A DNA stretch of 64,000 nt, taken from positions 1,922,001 to 1,986,000 of the forward strand of contig NZ_CP135435.1 of assembly GCF_032341175.1 (NCBI RefSeq), given 5' to 3'. Positions 18,163 to 27,002 of this stretch are shown here, one piece after another. A program made the translations under genes and the position numbers. The stretch is from Bacillus sp. DTU_2020_1000418_1_SI_GHA_SEK_038 (GTDB taxonomy: Bacteria > Bacillota > Bacilli > Bacillales > Cytobacillaceae). The stretch's first letter is position 1. Every line of letters starts with the position of its first letter. A model generated the notes under the pieces. It was not told the origin of the DNA, did not search any database, and saw only the letters and a program-made list of their open reading frames with translations.

Positions 18163-19029
18163 ATGATTCAGTTAGGCCGGGTTTCGACAGCGATGGTTAC
18201 TCCATTTGATAGAAAGGGTCATATTGATTTCCCGAAAACTACTCAGCTTATTAATCATTTAATTGAAAATGGCACAGAATCTCTTATCGTAGCTGGGACT
18301 ACAGGCGAGTCTCCTACCTTAACGAATGAAGAAAAAATCGCCTTATTCCAGCATGTGGTTAAAGTAGTCGACAAAAGAATTCCAGTTATTGCGGGAACAG
18401 GCAGTAATAACACATACGCTTCCATTGACTTAACAAAACGGGCAGAGCAAATAGGTGTTGACGGGATCATGGTTGTGGCACCCTATTACAACAGACCAAA
18501 TCAAGCTGGACTTTTTCAGCATTTTAAAGCTATTGCTGAAAGTACGAAGCTGCCAGTGATGGTTTATAATATTCCAGGAAGAGCATCTGTCAACATTGAA
18601 CCTGAAACCATTATCAGCCTATCTAAAATACAGAATATCTTTTCGGTGAAAGAAGCAAGCGGAAATTTAAATGCAATGGCCCGAATCATCTCAGAAACGG
18701 CTGAGGACTTTCAGCTTTACAGCGGGGATGATGGATTGACTATCCCTGTTCTGGCTATAGGCGGAATTGGTGTAGTCTCAGTGGCGTCCCATATTATTGG
18801 AAATGAAATGCAAGAGATGATTGGAGCATTTTTGAATGGAGAAATTGAAAAAGCGGCAAGTCTCCATCAAGACCTCCTCCCAATCATGGAAGGACTCTTC
18901 ACAGCCCCAAGCCCTGTTCCGGTAAAAACAGCGTTACAATTAAAGGGATTAGATGTGGGTTCCGTAAGATTGCCGCTAGTACCGCTAACAGAGCAGGAAA
19001 GAAGTAGATTATCGGCTTTATTAAAATAA
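18163..19029 (+). CDS. dapA: 4-hydroxy-tetrahydrodipicolinate synthase
   Basis: Condenses pyruvate with aspartate semialdehyde, committing carbon to lysine and dipicolinate. TIM-barrel protein of 288 residues. Visible are GTTGESPTL for substrate binding, the catalytic tyrosine in MVYNIPGRAS, the Schiff-base lysine at about residue 163 (FSVKEASGN) and GDDGLTIPVLAIGGIGVVSVASH. The ATG starts three bases after the dapG stop and a GGAGTG-type site lies inside the end of dapG. It is the last gene of the operon, closed by a terminator. Its product feeds DpaAB at the operon's other end. Confidence 0.97.
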   Translation: MIQLGRVSTAMVTPFDRKGHIDFPKTTQLINHLIENGTESLIVAGTTGESPTLTNEEKIALFQHVVKVVDKRIPVIAGTGSNNTYASIDLTKRAEQIGVDGIMVVAPYYNRPNQAGLFQHFKAIAESTKLPVMVYNIPGRASVNIEPETIISLSKIQNIFSVKEASGNLNAMARIISETAEDFQLYSGDDGLTIPVLAIGGIGVVSVASHIIGNEMQEMIGAFLNGEIEKAASLHQDLLPIMEGLFTAPSPVPVKTALQLKGLDVGSVRLPLVPLTEQERSRLSALLK

Positions 19030-19043
19030 AAATATAATTTATG

Positions 19044-19074
19044 AGCCAGTCAGTTTTTTGCTGATTGGCTTTTT
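19044..19074 (+). terminator. Intrinsic terminator after dapA
   Basis: AGCCAGTCAG (19044-19053) pairs with CTGATTGGCT (19061-19070) with one G-T pair, followed by TTTT. Confidence 0.88.
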
Positions 19075-19089
19075 AATTTGGACTAGAAT

Positions 19090-19239
19090 GGCCCCCTCCG
19101 CTTTTCTTCTTGTCTAGCTCCGGGGGCCATCGGCTCGAGGTCATAAGCCAAATCCTCACAAAAGGAAAGAACGCCTTTTGCAAGGCTTCGTCTTATGCTT
19201 GTCGCCGATAAGCGGGCCCCCTCCGCTTTTCTTCTTGTC
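19090..19239. repeat. 150-bp intergenic repeat with 25-bp terminal direct repeats and internal palindromes
   Basis: An identical 25-base block beginning GGCCCCCTCCGC and ending TTCTTGTC occurs at 19090-19114 and 19215-19239. Between them are a perfect hairpin CAAAAGG...CCTTTTG around 19160-19181 and an imperfect long palindrome (CGGCTCGAGGTCATAAG against CTTATGCTTGTCGCCG). The G+C content is clearly above that of its surroundings. The composition and the CTTATGCTTGTCG phrase resemble dispersed intergenic repeats known from Bacillus genomes. No ORF is present. Confidence 0.75.
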
Positions 19240-19314
19240 ATGGTTTTCTTTCTTCAAGTATAATATTGGTAACTGATCTAAGGTCGGGCAACTGAAAATA
19301 GGAGGATTTTAACA

Positions 19315-20982
19315 TTGAACACTAGAAAGAATGAAAGCATCAAGATTGTGGCACTGGGGGGAGTAGGTGAATTTGGCAAGAATATGTACCTCGCGGAGGT
19401 AGATGAAGACATATATGTTTTAGATGCAGGATTCATGATACCGGAAAATGAAATGTTCGGAATAGATATTGTCATACCTGACTTCACTTATCTCGCACAA
19501 AATAAAGAAAGGGTTAAAGGAATCTTTTTGACACATGGTCATGAAGATCATATCGGTGCCCTATCATATATATTAAGAGATATTAATGTTCCTGTATATG
19601 GCACGAAGCTGACGCTTGCATTAGCAAAAGCGAAAATGAAAGAACAGGAATTTAAAGGTCAAATCAATTTTGTGGAGATTCATTCGGACTCTAAGATCGA
19701 ATTTCAATCTGCGGACGTGTCATTTTTTCATACAACCCACAGCATTCCAGACAGCGTTGGAATTTGTATACATACTTCAGAGGGAAGTATCGTTTACACT
19801 GGGGATTTTAAATTTGATCAAGCGGCGACTTCTTATTACAAGCCTGAGATAGGAAAAATGGCGAGAATCGGTGAAGATGGTGTTCTTTGCTTGCTTTCTG
19901 ACAGTACGGAGGCAGATAAACCGGGTCATACCCAATCGGAAGCCAAAGTAATCAGCCAAGTAACCGATGCCTTTTTTAATGCTCCAGGTCGAATCATCGC
20001 TGCATCTTTGGCATCTGATTTAATAAGAATTCAGCATATTTTTGATGCAGCCTATAAAAGCAGAAGAAAAGTTGCGATCCTTGGCAAATTCTCGCAATCA
20101 GCTTTCGGTATCGCACTTCAGCTTGGGTATTTACAGGTACCCGAGGAATTAATCATTCCCATTTCTGAAGTCAATCAATATCCGGATGATGAAATTGTTA
20201 TTCTACTAACGGGATCCCAAGGAGAGCCCATTGAAGTTTTGCAAAAAATGTCCAAGCAGCTTCATAAGCAGATCAATATTAAACAGGGTGATACTGTCAT
20301 GCTAACTGCCTTCCCTATTAGAGGGAGTGAGGTAATCATTTTTAAGACGACTGATATGCTTTTTCGTGCAGGAGCAAATGTTATTTCCGGAAAGGGTGCA
20401 TTTGGCACATCAAGCCACGGAAGCCAGGAAGAGCTTAAATTTATGATTAATTTAATGCAGCCGAAATTCTTTATTCCTGTTCATGGTGAATATCGCATGT
20501 TAAAGGCACATGCCAAAGTTGCTTTGGAAACCGGTTTAACGAATGATCAAATATTCATCCCTGAAAAAGGCGAGGTTGCAGAAATAAAAGAAGGCCGAAT
20601 TCGCCCCGCTGGCAGAATTCCATCGGGTAATGTTCTAATTGATGGAAGTGGAATCGGAGATGTCGGAAATATTGTATTAAGGGACAGGAAGCTCCTTTCC
20701 CAGGATGGGATATTACTTGTCGTTGTAACCTTAAATAAAAAGGAAAAAAGCATATGTGCTGGACCTGAAATTATTTCTAGAGGATTTGTCTACGTAAGAG
20801 AATCAGAGGAACTATTAATTGAGGCAACAAAGAAGGTCAGAGAAATTGTCGAAAAAAACATATCAAAAGAAACCTTCGATTGGTCAGGTATTAAGCAAGA
20901 TATGAGAGATGTATTGAATCAGTATCTTTATGAAAAAACGAAACGAAGACCAATGATTTTACCTATTATTATGGAGGTTTAG
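19315..20982 (+). CDS. rnjB: Ribonuclease J2
   Basis: Metallo-beta-lactamase/beta-CASP ribonuclease that partners RNase J1 in 5'-3' decay and 16S maturation. The 555 residues contain LTHGHEDHIGAL (HxHxDH, about residues 72-84), TTHSIPDSVG, YTGDFKFDQ, LSDSTEAD and VHGEYRMLKAHA, followed by the C-terminal domain. All metal-binding histidines and aspartates seem present, while the B. subtilis J2 copy, as I recall it, is degenerate at several of these. TTG start with GGAGG nine bases upstream. The position after dapA and before tepA marks it as the J2 locus rather than J1. Confidence 0.92.
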   Translation: MNTRKNESIKIVALGGVGEFGKNMYLAEVDEDIYVLDAGFMIPENEMFGIDIVIPDFTYLAQNKERVKGIFLTHGHEDHIGALSYILRDINVPVYGTKLTLALAKAKMKEQEFKGQINFVEIHSDSKIEFQSADVSFFHTTHSIPDSVGICIHTSEGSIVYTGDFKFDQAATSYYKPEIGKMARIGEDGVLCLLSDSTEADKPGHTQSEAKVISQVTDAFFNAPGRIIAASLASDLIRIQHIFDAAYKSRRKVAILGKFSQSAFGIALQLGYLQVPEELIIPISEVNQYPDDEIVILLTGSQGEPIEVLQKMSKQLHKQINIKQGDTVMLTAFPIRGSEVIIFKTTDMLFRAGANVISGKGAFGTSSHGSQEELKFMINLMQPKFFIPVHGEYRMLKAHAKVALETGLTNDQIFIPEKGEVAEIKEGRIRPAGRIPSGNVLIDGSGIGDVGNIVLRDRKLLSQDGILLVVVTLNKKEKSICAGPEIISRGFVYVRESEELLIEATKKVREIVEKNISKETFDWSGIKQDMRDVLNQYLYEKTKRRPMILPIIMEV

Positions 20983-20987
20983 AATCG

Positions 20988-21016
20988 AAGCACAGCTTTA
21001 GGCAGCTGTGCTTTTC
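20988..21016 (+). terminator. Intrinsic terminator after rnjB
   Basis: AAGCACAGCT (20988-20997) pairs perfectly with AGCTGTGCTT (21004-21013), followed by TTCG; short T-run. Confidence 0.8.
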
Positions 21017-21128
21017 GTATTATTAATGGGTATTAACCGAACACCGAATGAAAAAACTCCCAAAGTCCATACTAAACCCATATGGCTTTTTTGGTTCTTT
21101 AATTTGGCTTGAAGGGAGAAAATAAGAT

Positions 21129-21878
21129 ATGAATAATGATTATAAACAAAGCAGCTCTCAAAATGAGGAGCAGGACCAGCCGAAGGAAGGACAATCCTCA
21201 GGTCTTATTGAAAAAATTCAACAGTTAGGGCAAACGAATGTTCCGCAGCTGTCACAGGACTCAAAGATACACTGTTTAACGATTGTTGGTCAAATTGAGG
21301 GGCATCTTCAACTGCCTCCACAAAATAAAACAACGAAATATGAACACCTCATCCCCCAAATTGTTGCAATTGAGCAAAACCCAAAAATAGAAGGGCTATT
21401 AGTCATATTAAATACAGTAGGCGGAGATGTAGAAGCGGGTCTAGCCATATCAGAAATGCTAGCATCCTTATCAAAGCCAACTGTATCGATCGTGCTCGGC
21501 GGAGGGCATTCAATTGGAGTACCGATTGCTGTTTCATGTGACCATTCATTTATCGTTGAAAGCGCGACAATGACCATCCATCCGATTAGATTGACTGGCT
21601 TAGTGATTGGTGTGCCTCAAACCTTTGAATACTTAGATAAAATGCAAGAACGGGTCATTAATTTTGTTACGAAGAACTCTAATATTTCAGAGGAATATTT
21701 TAAGGAATTAATGTTTGCCAAAGGGAATTTAACGAGAGACATTGGCACGAATGTAGTAGGGAAAGATGCTGTTGAGTGCGGATTAATCGATAGCGTGGGC
21801 GGAATTGGTGCTGCAATGAAAAGGTTGAATGAATTGATAGACATTAATAAAAAGAAGAATGAAGGGATGGTCCAATGA
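21129..21878 (+). CDS. tepA: TepA, ClpP-like translocation-enhancing peptidase
   Basis: ClpP/crotonase-fold serine peptidase of 249 residues. In B. subtilis TepA is linked to protein secretion and to degradation of small acid-soluble spore proteins at outgrowth. An N-terminal hydrophilic tail (rich in Gln, Glu, Ser, to about residue 40) precedes the domain. [24 protein letters not shown] holds the oxyanion-like glycine segment, [15 protein letters not shown] the putative nucleophilic serine, and [14 protein letters not shown] the histidine. ATG preceded by AAGGGAG. Its stop overlaps the ylzJ start (ATGA), so the two are coupled. Confidence 0.93.
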   Translation: MNNDYKQSSSQNEEQDQPKEGQSSGLIEKIQQLGQTNVPQLSQDSKIHCLTIVGQIEGHLQLPPQNKTTKYEHLIPQIVAIEQNPKIEGLLVILNTVGGDVEAGLAISEMLASLSKPTVSIVLGGGHSIGVPIAVSCDHSFIVESATMTIHPIRLTGLVIGVPQTFEYLDKMQERVINFVTKNSNISEEYFKELMFAKGNLTRDIGTNVVGKDAVECGLIDSVGGIGAAMKRLNELIDINKKKNEGMVQ

Positions 21879-22093
21879 TCCTTTATACAATGATGCCGCA
21901 GGAGCTTATTTACCAAACGAACGAAAGTGAATTTGGAAAACAAAAAGTCGTATCTTATCAGGGAATTCCGGTGCTAGTGAACATGGATGAAGGCCAAACC
22001 GGCACAGTAATTCGTATTATGAGCAGTGATCCCGCTCATTTCATGGATGAAGCATGTTTTCCAGGGGCGAAAATTACTTTAACATTACAGTGA
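21875..22093 (+). CDS. ylzJ: YlzJ-like small protein
   Basis: A 72-residue protein beginning [14 protein letters not shown], a conserved start of the YlzJ-like family found after tepA in Bacilli. The centre ([31 protein letters not shown]) suggests a small beta-rich domain. No membrane segment or known catalytic motif is visible. ATGA overlap with tepA. Function unknown; the fixed linkage to tepA suggests a shared task. Confidence 0.87.
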   Translation: MILYTMMPQELIYQTNESEFGKQKVVSYQGIPVLVNMDEGQTGTVIRIMSSDPAHFMDEACFPGAKITLTLQ

Positions 22094-22129
22094 ATGAAGA
22101 CGATGTGTTATAATAGATTTAACTTCAGG

Positions 22130-22152
22130 GCAGCCAAAATATGGCTGCTTTC
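22130..22152 (+). terminator. Intrinsic terminator after ylzJ
   Basis: GCAGCCA (22130-22136) pairs with TGGCTGC (22142-22148), followed by TTTCTTCTTT. Confidence 0.75.
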
Positions 22153-22241
22153 TTCTTTCAATACATAATATAAATATTCGGTGCATGTTTTATAAATCTA
22201 TTGTTTAAGATGGAAATAAGAAGATAATACAAGGTGATCAT

Positions 22242-24578
22242 ATGGCCAAAAAGAAGCGAAGGCAATCTAGAAAAAAAGAAAATATTAAATCAACAATTAA
22301 GTTTGAGCTTATTGGTCTCGCGCTGCTTGCTTTAGGTGTTATTGCAATGGCAAAGCTAGGAAAAGCAGGGGATTGGACCGTGCTGTTTTTTCAGTTTTTC
22401 ATGGGGGATTGGTATATATTAGGTGTTTTGGGCATGATCGTTTTTGCCAGTTATATCATGTGGAAAAGAACACTGCCAAATTTCTTTAGCACTAAATTGG
22501 TAGGCTGTTATTTAATCATTTGCTCTATTCTATTACTTAGTCATACTACCCATATTGAATTATTAACGAATAGCGGAAAGGTACAAAACCCAAGTGTGAT
22601 TAAACAGACCTTCGAAATGTTTGAGATGGTAAGGAATAGTGAAACGAGCACAGAGAAATTATATGGAGGCATGATCGGAGCTATTCTTATTGCAGTATTC
22701 TTTTATTTATTCGATGTTGCTGGAGCCAAATTCATTGCTTTAATAATGATTATCATTGGAATTACATTAGTAACGGGCAGAACGTTTGGCGAGGCATTTG
22801 GAAAGCTTCTAACAGCTATTGGGAAATTTATGAAAAATCAATGGGATGCCTTCATTCTCGATATGAAAGAATGGGGCAGAAACCGTAAAGTGAAAAGAAG
22901 TTCAAGGCGTGAAAAGGCAAAAGAACAAAGAAGCAGGGCAGAGGAAGAGATTACAACAGAGCCCGTAATTAAAATTAATAGTGCGAGTGAGCAAAATGAA
23001 GATTCACATCCAGAACCTATAATTTCTAGTTTTGCTGAAAAGGCTATTTATGAACCAAATAAACAGGTGGAAATAGAAACAATAACAAGAGTGGCAAACC
23101 AGTCAGATCCAGAGTCAGGACCGCCTATCACATTCGCAGAAGTAGAAAACGTGGATTATGAATTGCCGCCTATTAATCTGCTTAAGCTGCCTAGACAAAC
23201 AGATCAAAGCGGCGAATATGAGTTAATACATGCTAATGCAGCAAAGCTTGAAAGGACTTTTCAAAGTTTTGGCGTTAAAGCAAGAGTGACTCAGGTTCAT
23301 CTAGGACCAGCTGTAACGAAATATGAGGTGCATCCAGATGTGGGAGTTAAGGTCAGTAAGATTGTTAGTTTGCATGATGATTTGGCCCTGGCGCTTGCAG
23401 CAAAGGACATTAGAATCGAGGCCCCGATTCCTGGGAAATCTGCGATTGGGATTGAAGTGCCAAATTCTGAAGTCGCAATGGTTTCGCTTAGAGAAGTCAT
23501 TGAAGCAAACCAATATGAGAGGCCAGATTCAAAGCTATTAATTGGATTAGGCCGAGATATTACGGGTGAATCAGTTTTAGCAGAATTAAATAAAATGCCC
23601 CATCTATTAGTGGCTGGTGCAACTGGCAGCGGTAAAAGTGTGTGCATTAACGGAATCATCACAAGTGTATTAATGCGGGCAAAGCCGCATGAAGTGAAAT
23701 TAATGATGATTGACCCCAAAATGGTTGAATTGAATGTATATAATGGGGTCCCACACTTGCTTGCTCCTGTTGTTACGGATCCAAAAAAAGCATCACAGGC
23801 ACTAAAAAAAGTTGTGAATGAAATGGAAAGACGCTATGAGCTATTTTCACATACAGGAACAAGAAATATTGAAGGATATAATGAATACGTAAAAAGACAT
23901 AATGCGGAAGAAGAAGCACAGCAGCCGCTGCTGCCATACATCGTTGTGATTGTGGACGAGCTTGCTGATTTAATGATGGTAGCATCCTCTGATGTAGAAG
24001 ATGCAATCACTAGGCTTGCTCAAATGGCGCGTGCAGCTGGAATACATTTAATCATTGCTACCCAGCGTCCTTCTGTAGATGTCATTACAGGTGTTATTAA
24101 GGCGAATATACCTTCTAGGATTGCCTTTGCTGTTTCCTCTGCAACTGATTCAAGAACCATTCTTGATATGGGTGGAGCGGAGAAGTTGCTAGGCAGAGGA
24201 GATATGCTCTTCCTTCCAGTTGGTGCTTCTAAGCCTGTTCGGATTCAAGGTGCTTTTTTATCAGATGAAGAAGTTGAGGATGTCGTTAATTTTGTTATCG
24301 AACAGCAGAAGGCACAATATCAAGAAGAGATGATTCCAGATGAAATACCGGAAACAACGTCAGAAGTTGATGATGACTTATACGAAGAAGCAGTTGAACT
24401 TATATTAGAAATGCAAACAGCTTCTGTCTCTATGCTGCAGCGCAGATTTCGAATTGGCTATACGCGAGCTGCCCGCCTCATTGATGAAATGGAAGCAAGA
24501 GGAATCGTTGGTCCTTATGAAGGCAGTAAGCCACGGGCTGTACTGCTTGGCAAGCCATCTGAGGAAGCTAGCTCATAG
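22242..24578 (+). CDS. spoIIIE: DNA translocase SpoIIIE/FtsK
   Basis: Septal ATP-driven DNA pump that moves the chromosome into the forespore. The 778 residues start with a basic tail and four or five membrane segments within the first 185 residues. An acidic, low-complexity linker follows, then the alpha/beta/gamma motor. Walker A is GATGSGKS (about 459-466) and Walker B is [13 protein letters not shown]. The winged-helix gamma domain at the end ([41 protein letters not shown]) reads SRS/KOPS-type polarity sequences. The start ATG has AAGGTG. Only one FtsK-type gene is seen here, so whether it serves vegetative division, sporulation or both cannot be told. Confidence 0.97.
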   Translation: MAKKKRRQSRKKENIKSTIKFELIGLALLALGVIAMAKLGKAGDWTVLFFQFFMGDWYILGVLGMIVFASYIMWKRTLPNFFSTKLVGCYLIICSILLLSHTTHIELLTNSGKVQNPSVIKQTFEMFEMVRNSETSTEKLYGGMIGAILIAVFFYLFDVAGAKFIALIMIIIGITLVTGRTFGEAFGKLLTAIGKFMKNQWDAFILDMKEWGRNRKVKRSSRREKAKEQRSRAEEEITTEPVIKINSASEQNEDSHPEPIISSFAEKAIYEPNKQVEIETITRVANQSDPESGPPITFAEVENVDYELPPINLLKLPRQTDQSGEYELIHANAAKLERTFQSFGVKARVTQVHLGPAVTKYEVHPDVGVKVSKIVSLHDDLALALAAKDIRIEAPIPGKSAIGIEVPNSEVAMVSLREVIEANQYERPDSKLLIGLGRDITGESVLAELNKMPHLLVAGATGSGKSVCINGIITSVLMRAKPHEVKLMMIDPKMVELNVYNGVPHLLAPVVTDPKKASQALKKVVNEMERRYELFSHTGTRNIEGYNEYVKRHNAEEEAQQPLLPYIVVIVDELADLMMVASSDVEDAITRLAQMARAAGIHLIIATQRPSVDVITGVIKANIPSRIAFAVSSATDSRTILDMGGAEKLLGRGDMLFLPVGASKPVRIQGAFLSDEEVEDVVNFVIEQQKAQYQEEMIPDEIPETTSEVDDDLYEEAVELILEMQTASVSMLQRRFRIGYTRAARLIDEMEARGIVGPYEGSKPRAVLLGKPSEEASS

Positions 24579-24589
24579 AACTTTTTCTG

Positions 24590-24621
24590 AAAGACTCGTT
24601 TTTGCTAAAACGGGTCTTTTT
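24590..24621 (+). terminator. Intrinsic terminator after spoIIIE
   Basis: AAAGACTCGTTTT (24590-24602) pairs with AAAACGGGTCTTT (24607-24619) with one T-G pair, followed by TTGG; the T-run lies partly inside the stem. Confidence 0.82.
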
Positions 24622-24784
24622 GGCAGGAAATAAAACTTTATTAAAAAATGTGTTATACTAATATAATTACAATCTGATGGCGTCCTACCAACTGTTTGAC
24701 GCGTTTTTTACTATTTTTTAATAATTTCTGTTTCATTATTAACTAAAAAATGATATAGTATTTTCGATTAGTAGGAAAGATTGA

Positions 24785-24802
24785 ACATCAGAGGTCTGAT
24801 GT
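24785..24802. promoter_or_regulatory. Perfect inverted repeat upstream of ymfC, candidate GntR operator
   Basis: ACATCAGA (24785-24792), two bases, then TCTGATGT (24795-24802): a perfect 8-bp inverted repeat of the size bound by GntR-family dimers. It lies 30 bases upstream of the regulator's start codon, where autoregulation would be expected. As RNA it would also form a hairpin upstream of the ribosome binding site. Confidence 0.5.
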
Positions 24803-24831
24803 CTCCGAGAAAAATGGTTGGAGGAACCTGC

Positions 24832-25557
24832 ATGTCCATAAAGTCAGATAACCGGCATTTATATTTACAAGTGATTGATCGCTTAAAGCAAGACATTGAA
24901 GATGGAAGATACAAAGAAAAAGAGAAGCTTCCGTCTGAATTTGATCTCGCAAAACAACTTGGCGTCAGTAGAGCAACTCTTCGTGAAGCGCTTCGTATTC
25001 TGGAAGAAGAAAACGTTATCATTCGCAGGCATGGGGTTGGGACCTTTGTAAATGCAAAGCCGTTGTTCACATCGGGAATCGAACAATTAAATAGTGTTAC
25101 TGACATGATATTGAATGCAGGAATGAAGCCGGGAACCATTTTCTTAAGCTCATCTACAATTGGACCGACTGAAGAAGATATTCGCCGCTTTTCATGTTCT
25201 GAGGAAGAGGAAATAGCTGTGATTGAGAGGGTAAGAACCGCTAACGGTGAACCTGTGGTGTATTGTATTGATAAAATTCCAGTTTCAATTCTCACTGATA
25301 CATTCACTCATGAGCAGGAATCATTATTGAGTTTACTGGAAAAAAGAGCAAATCGAAAAATTACATATGCAATCACCCAAATTATACCGCTCGGTTATCA
25401 TGAAAAAGTTTCCCCGATCCTAGAGTGTGATCCTGAAACTGCTTTGCTCGTTTTGAAGCAAATGCATTTTGATGAAGCGGATGAACCCATTCTTTATTCA
25501 GTCAATTATTTTAGAGCGGATAAGTTTAGCTTCCATGTTCTTAGGAAAAGGTTATAG
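24832..25557 (+). CDS. ymfC: GntR-family (HutC subfamily) transcriptional regulator, YmfC-like
   Basis: 241-residue regulator. The N-terminal winged helix-turn-helix ([64 protein letters not shown]) occupies residues 10-73. A C-terminal UTRA ligand-binding domain of the HutC type follows, with [20 protein letters not shown]. The ATG at 24832 has GGAGG seven bases upstream; the open frame from TTG 24781 crosses a perfect inverted repeat and is not favoured. It sits directly before a BMP-type nucleoside importer, which suggests the importer as a target and a nucleoside or a derivative as ligand. That link is inference. Confidence 0.88.
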   Translation: MSIKSDNRHLYLQVIDRLKQDIEDGRYKEKEKLPSEFDLAKQLGVSRATLREALRILEEENVIIRRHGVGTFVNAKPLFTSGIEQLNSVTDMILNAGMKPGTIFLSSSTIGPTEEDIRRFSCSEEEEIAVIERVRTANGEPVVYCIDKIPVSILTDTFTHEQESLLSLLEKRANRKITYAITQIIPLGYHEKVSPILECDPETALLVLKQMHFDEADEPILYSVNYFRADKFSFHVLRKRL

Positions 25558-25602
25558 TTCACTCCTAGGAAAAATAAGCTATTAGTAGCTCTAAGGCTTT
25601 TC

Positions 25603-25622
25603 TACTATCAGATTATTATAAT
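25603..25622 (+). promoter_or_regulatory. Candidate -10 and weak CodY-like box of the importer operon
   Basis: TATAAT lies at 25617-25622, about 18 bases ahead of the lipoprotein start codon. The overlapping TACTATCAGATTATT (25603-25617) matches 11 of 15 bases of the CodY consensus AATTTTCWGAATATT. The B. subtilis nupNOPQ operon is a known CodY target. No good -35 is seen. Confidence 0.35.
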
Positions 25623-25639
25623 TATAGGGGGTCAATACA

Positions 25640-26746
25640 TTGAAAAAGCGAAAATTTGGTTTAGCGCTATCTCTAGTGCTAGCAGCTGGAACAATATTAG
25701 GTGCTTGTGGAAAGTCGGATGAAAAAGATGGCGACACAGCTAAAACAGAAAATAATGAAAGTGCTTTCTCTGTTGCCATGGTAACAGATGTTGGTGGGGT
25801 AGATGATAAATCATTTAACCAATCAGCTTGGGAAGGTCTTAAGGAGTTTGGAAAGAATCACGGACTCGAAAAAGGGAAAGGCGGATTTGACTATCTGCAA
25901 TCTAAATCAGATGCTGACTACTCCACTAACTTAAATAAACTTTCTCGTGAAGGGTTTAATTTAGTATTTGGTGTTGGCTTCCTAATGGTAGAAGATATTA
26001 ATAAAATTGCTGAGCAGCAAAAGGACACTCATTTCGGGATTATTGATGGTGTTGTAGAACAGCCAAACGTTGTAAGTGTACTGTTTAAAGAGCAGGAAGC
26101 GGCATTCCTTGCAGGGGTAGCTGCTGCAAAAGCAACCAAATCTAATCAAATTGGCTTTATTGGCGGAATGGAAATTCCAGTAATTGAGCGTTTCGAATCG
26201 GGCTTCTTAGCTGGTGTACAATCTGTTAACCCTGATATTAAAGTAAATGTTCACTATACAGGAGCTTTTGATAAGGCTGAACTTGGAAAAACGACTGCTG
26301 CACAAATGTATTCTTCAGGTGTTGACGTTATTTTCCACGCTGCAGGCGGTACTGGTAATGGATTATTTACAGAAGCAAAAGATCTTAAGAAGAAAGATCC
26401 TGCAAGAGAAATTTGGGCAATTGGTGTTGACTCTGATCAGACTCTAGAAGGTGTCGTTGAAATTGACGGCAAAAATCATAACGTTATCCTTACATCTGCT
26501 ATGAAAGGTGTAAAAACTGCTGTAATGGATATTTCTGAAAAATCAAAGGCTGGAAACTTCCCTGGCGGTGAAACATTAATATACGGTTTAGCTGAGGAAG
26601 GTGTAAATTTAGCGCCAATTAATGAAGAAATCGCTAATAAGGCTGATATTGAAGCCGCTGTAGGTGAATGGTCAGAAAAAATTAAGAGCGGTGAGATTAC
26701 AGTTCCTGGTACTTTAGATGAGCTTGAAAACTTTAAAGTACAATAA
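25640..26746 (+). CDS. nupN: BMP-family nucleoside-binding lipoprotein of an ABC importer
   Basis: Extracellular solute-binding lipoprotein of 368 residues. The signal peptide ends in the lipobox ILGAC (Cys at about residue 23), then a polar linker. The BMP domain follows with MVTDVGGVDDKSFNQSAWEGLKEF, IGFIGGMEIPVIERFESGFLAGV, VDVIFHAAGGTGNGLF and AIGVDSDQ, the usual nucleoside-pocket motifs. TTG start with a GGGGG site nine bases upstream. It precedes an ATPase and two permeases, the same make-up as B. subtilis nupNOPQ (guanosine uptake). A terminator hairpin follows it, which would favour high binding-protein levels over the membrane parts. Substrate specificity is inferred. Confidence 0.9.
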   Translation: MKKRKFGLALSLVLAAGTILGACGKSDEKDGDTAKTENNESAFSVAMVTDVGGVDDKSFNQSAWEGLKEFGKNHGLEKGKGGFDYLQSKSDADYSTNLNKLSREGFNLVFGVGFLMVEDINKIAEQQKDTHFGIIDGVVEQPNVVSVLFKEQEAAFLAGVAAAKATKSNQIGFIGGMEIPVIERFESGFLAGVQSVNPDIKVNVHYTGAFDKAELGKTTAAQMYSSGVDVIFHAAGGTGNGLFTEAKDLKKKDPAREIWAIGVDSDQTLEGVVEIDGKNHNVILTSAMKGVKTAVMDISEKSKAGNFPGGETLIYGLAEEGVNLAPINEEIANKADIEAAVGEWSEKIKSGEITVPGTLDELENFKVQ

Positions 26747-26812
26747 GTAGAAATGTATTGGAGTTAGAAACTTCACATACTTGAAAAATGTAAATCTACT
26801 AATTTTTAATGA

Positions 26813-26853
26813 GGAATAAGCGGGTTTGTTAACCGGCCCCTTATTCCTTTTTT
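26813..26853 (+). terminator. Terminator between the lipoprotein and ATPase genes
   Basis: GGAATAAG (26813-26820) pairs with CTTATTCC (26840-26847) and an inner CGGG pairs with CCGG; six T follow (26848-26853). It lies inside the importer operon, so it probably sets the ratio of binding protein to transporter. Confidence 0.88.
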
Positions 26854-26868
26854 GAATTCAATGGAAAT

Positions 26869-26911
26869 TTAATTGAAATGTAGAACAGATTTTTTTCTAC
26901 ATTTCAATTAA
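26869..26911. repeat. 17-bp perfect inverted repeat upstream of the ATPase gene
   Basis: TTAATTGAAATGTAGAA (26869-26885) and TTCTACATTTCAATTAA (26895-26911) form a perfect stem around a 9-base loop containing five T. There is no T-run after the stem. It follows the terminator by 15 bases and is about 90 bases ahead of the ATPase gene. Confidence 0.85.
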
Positions 26912-27002
26912 GGTTTTATTGGACTAAGTGATATATAAGTTATCAAAAAGGTCTGACATCTTACTACCAATACTTTCCTTTTATCTTGAGCAAGGAGTGA
27001 AA

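Noticed and set aside
24768..25307. 179-codon minus-strand frame opposite ymfC
   Set aside because: Antisense to a well-supported GntR regulator; Ser-rich translation without domain or binding site.
26928..27002. 25-residue N-terminal extension of the importer ATPase
   Set aside because: AAGGAG at 26992-26997 and the family-like N-terminus support the start at 27003 or 27006.
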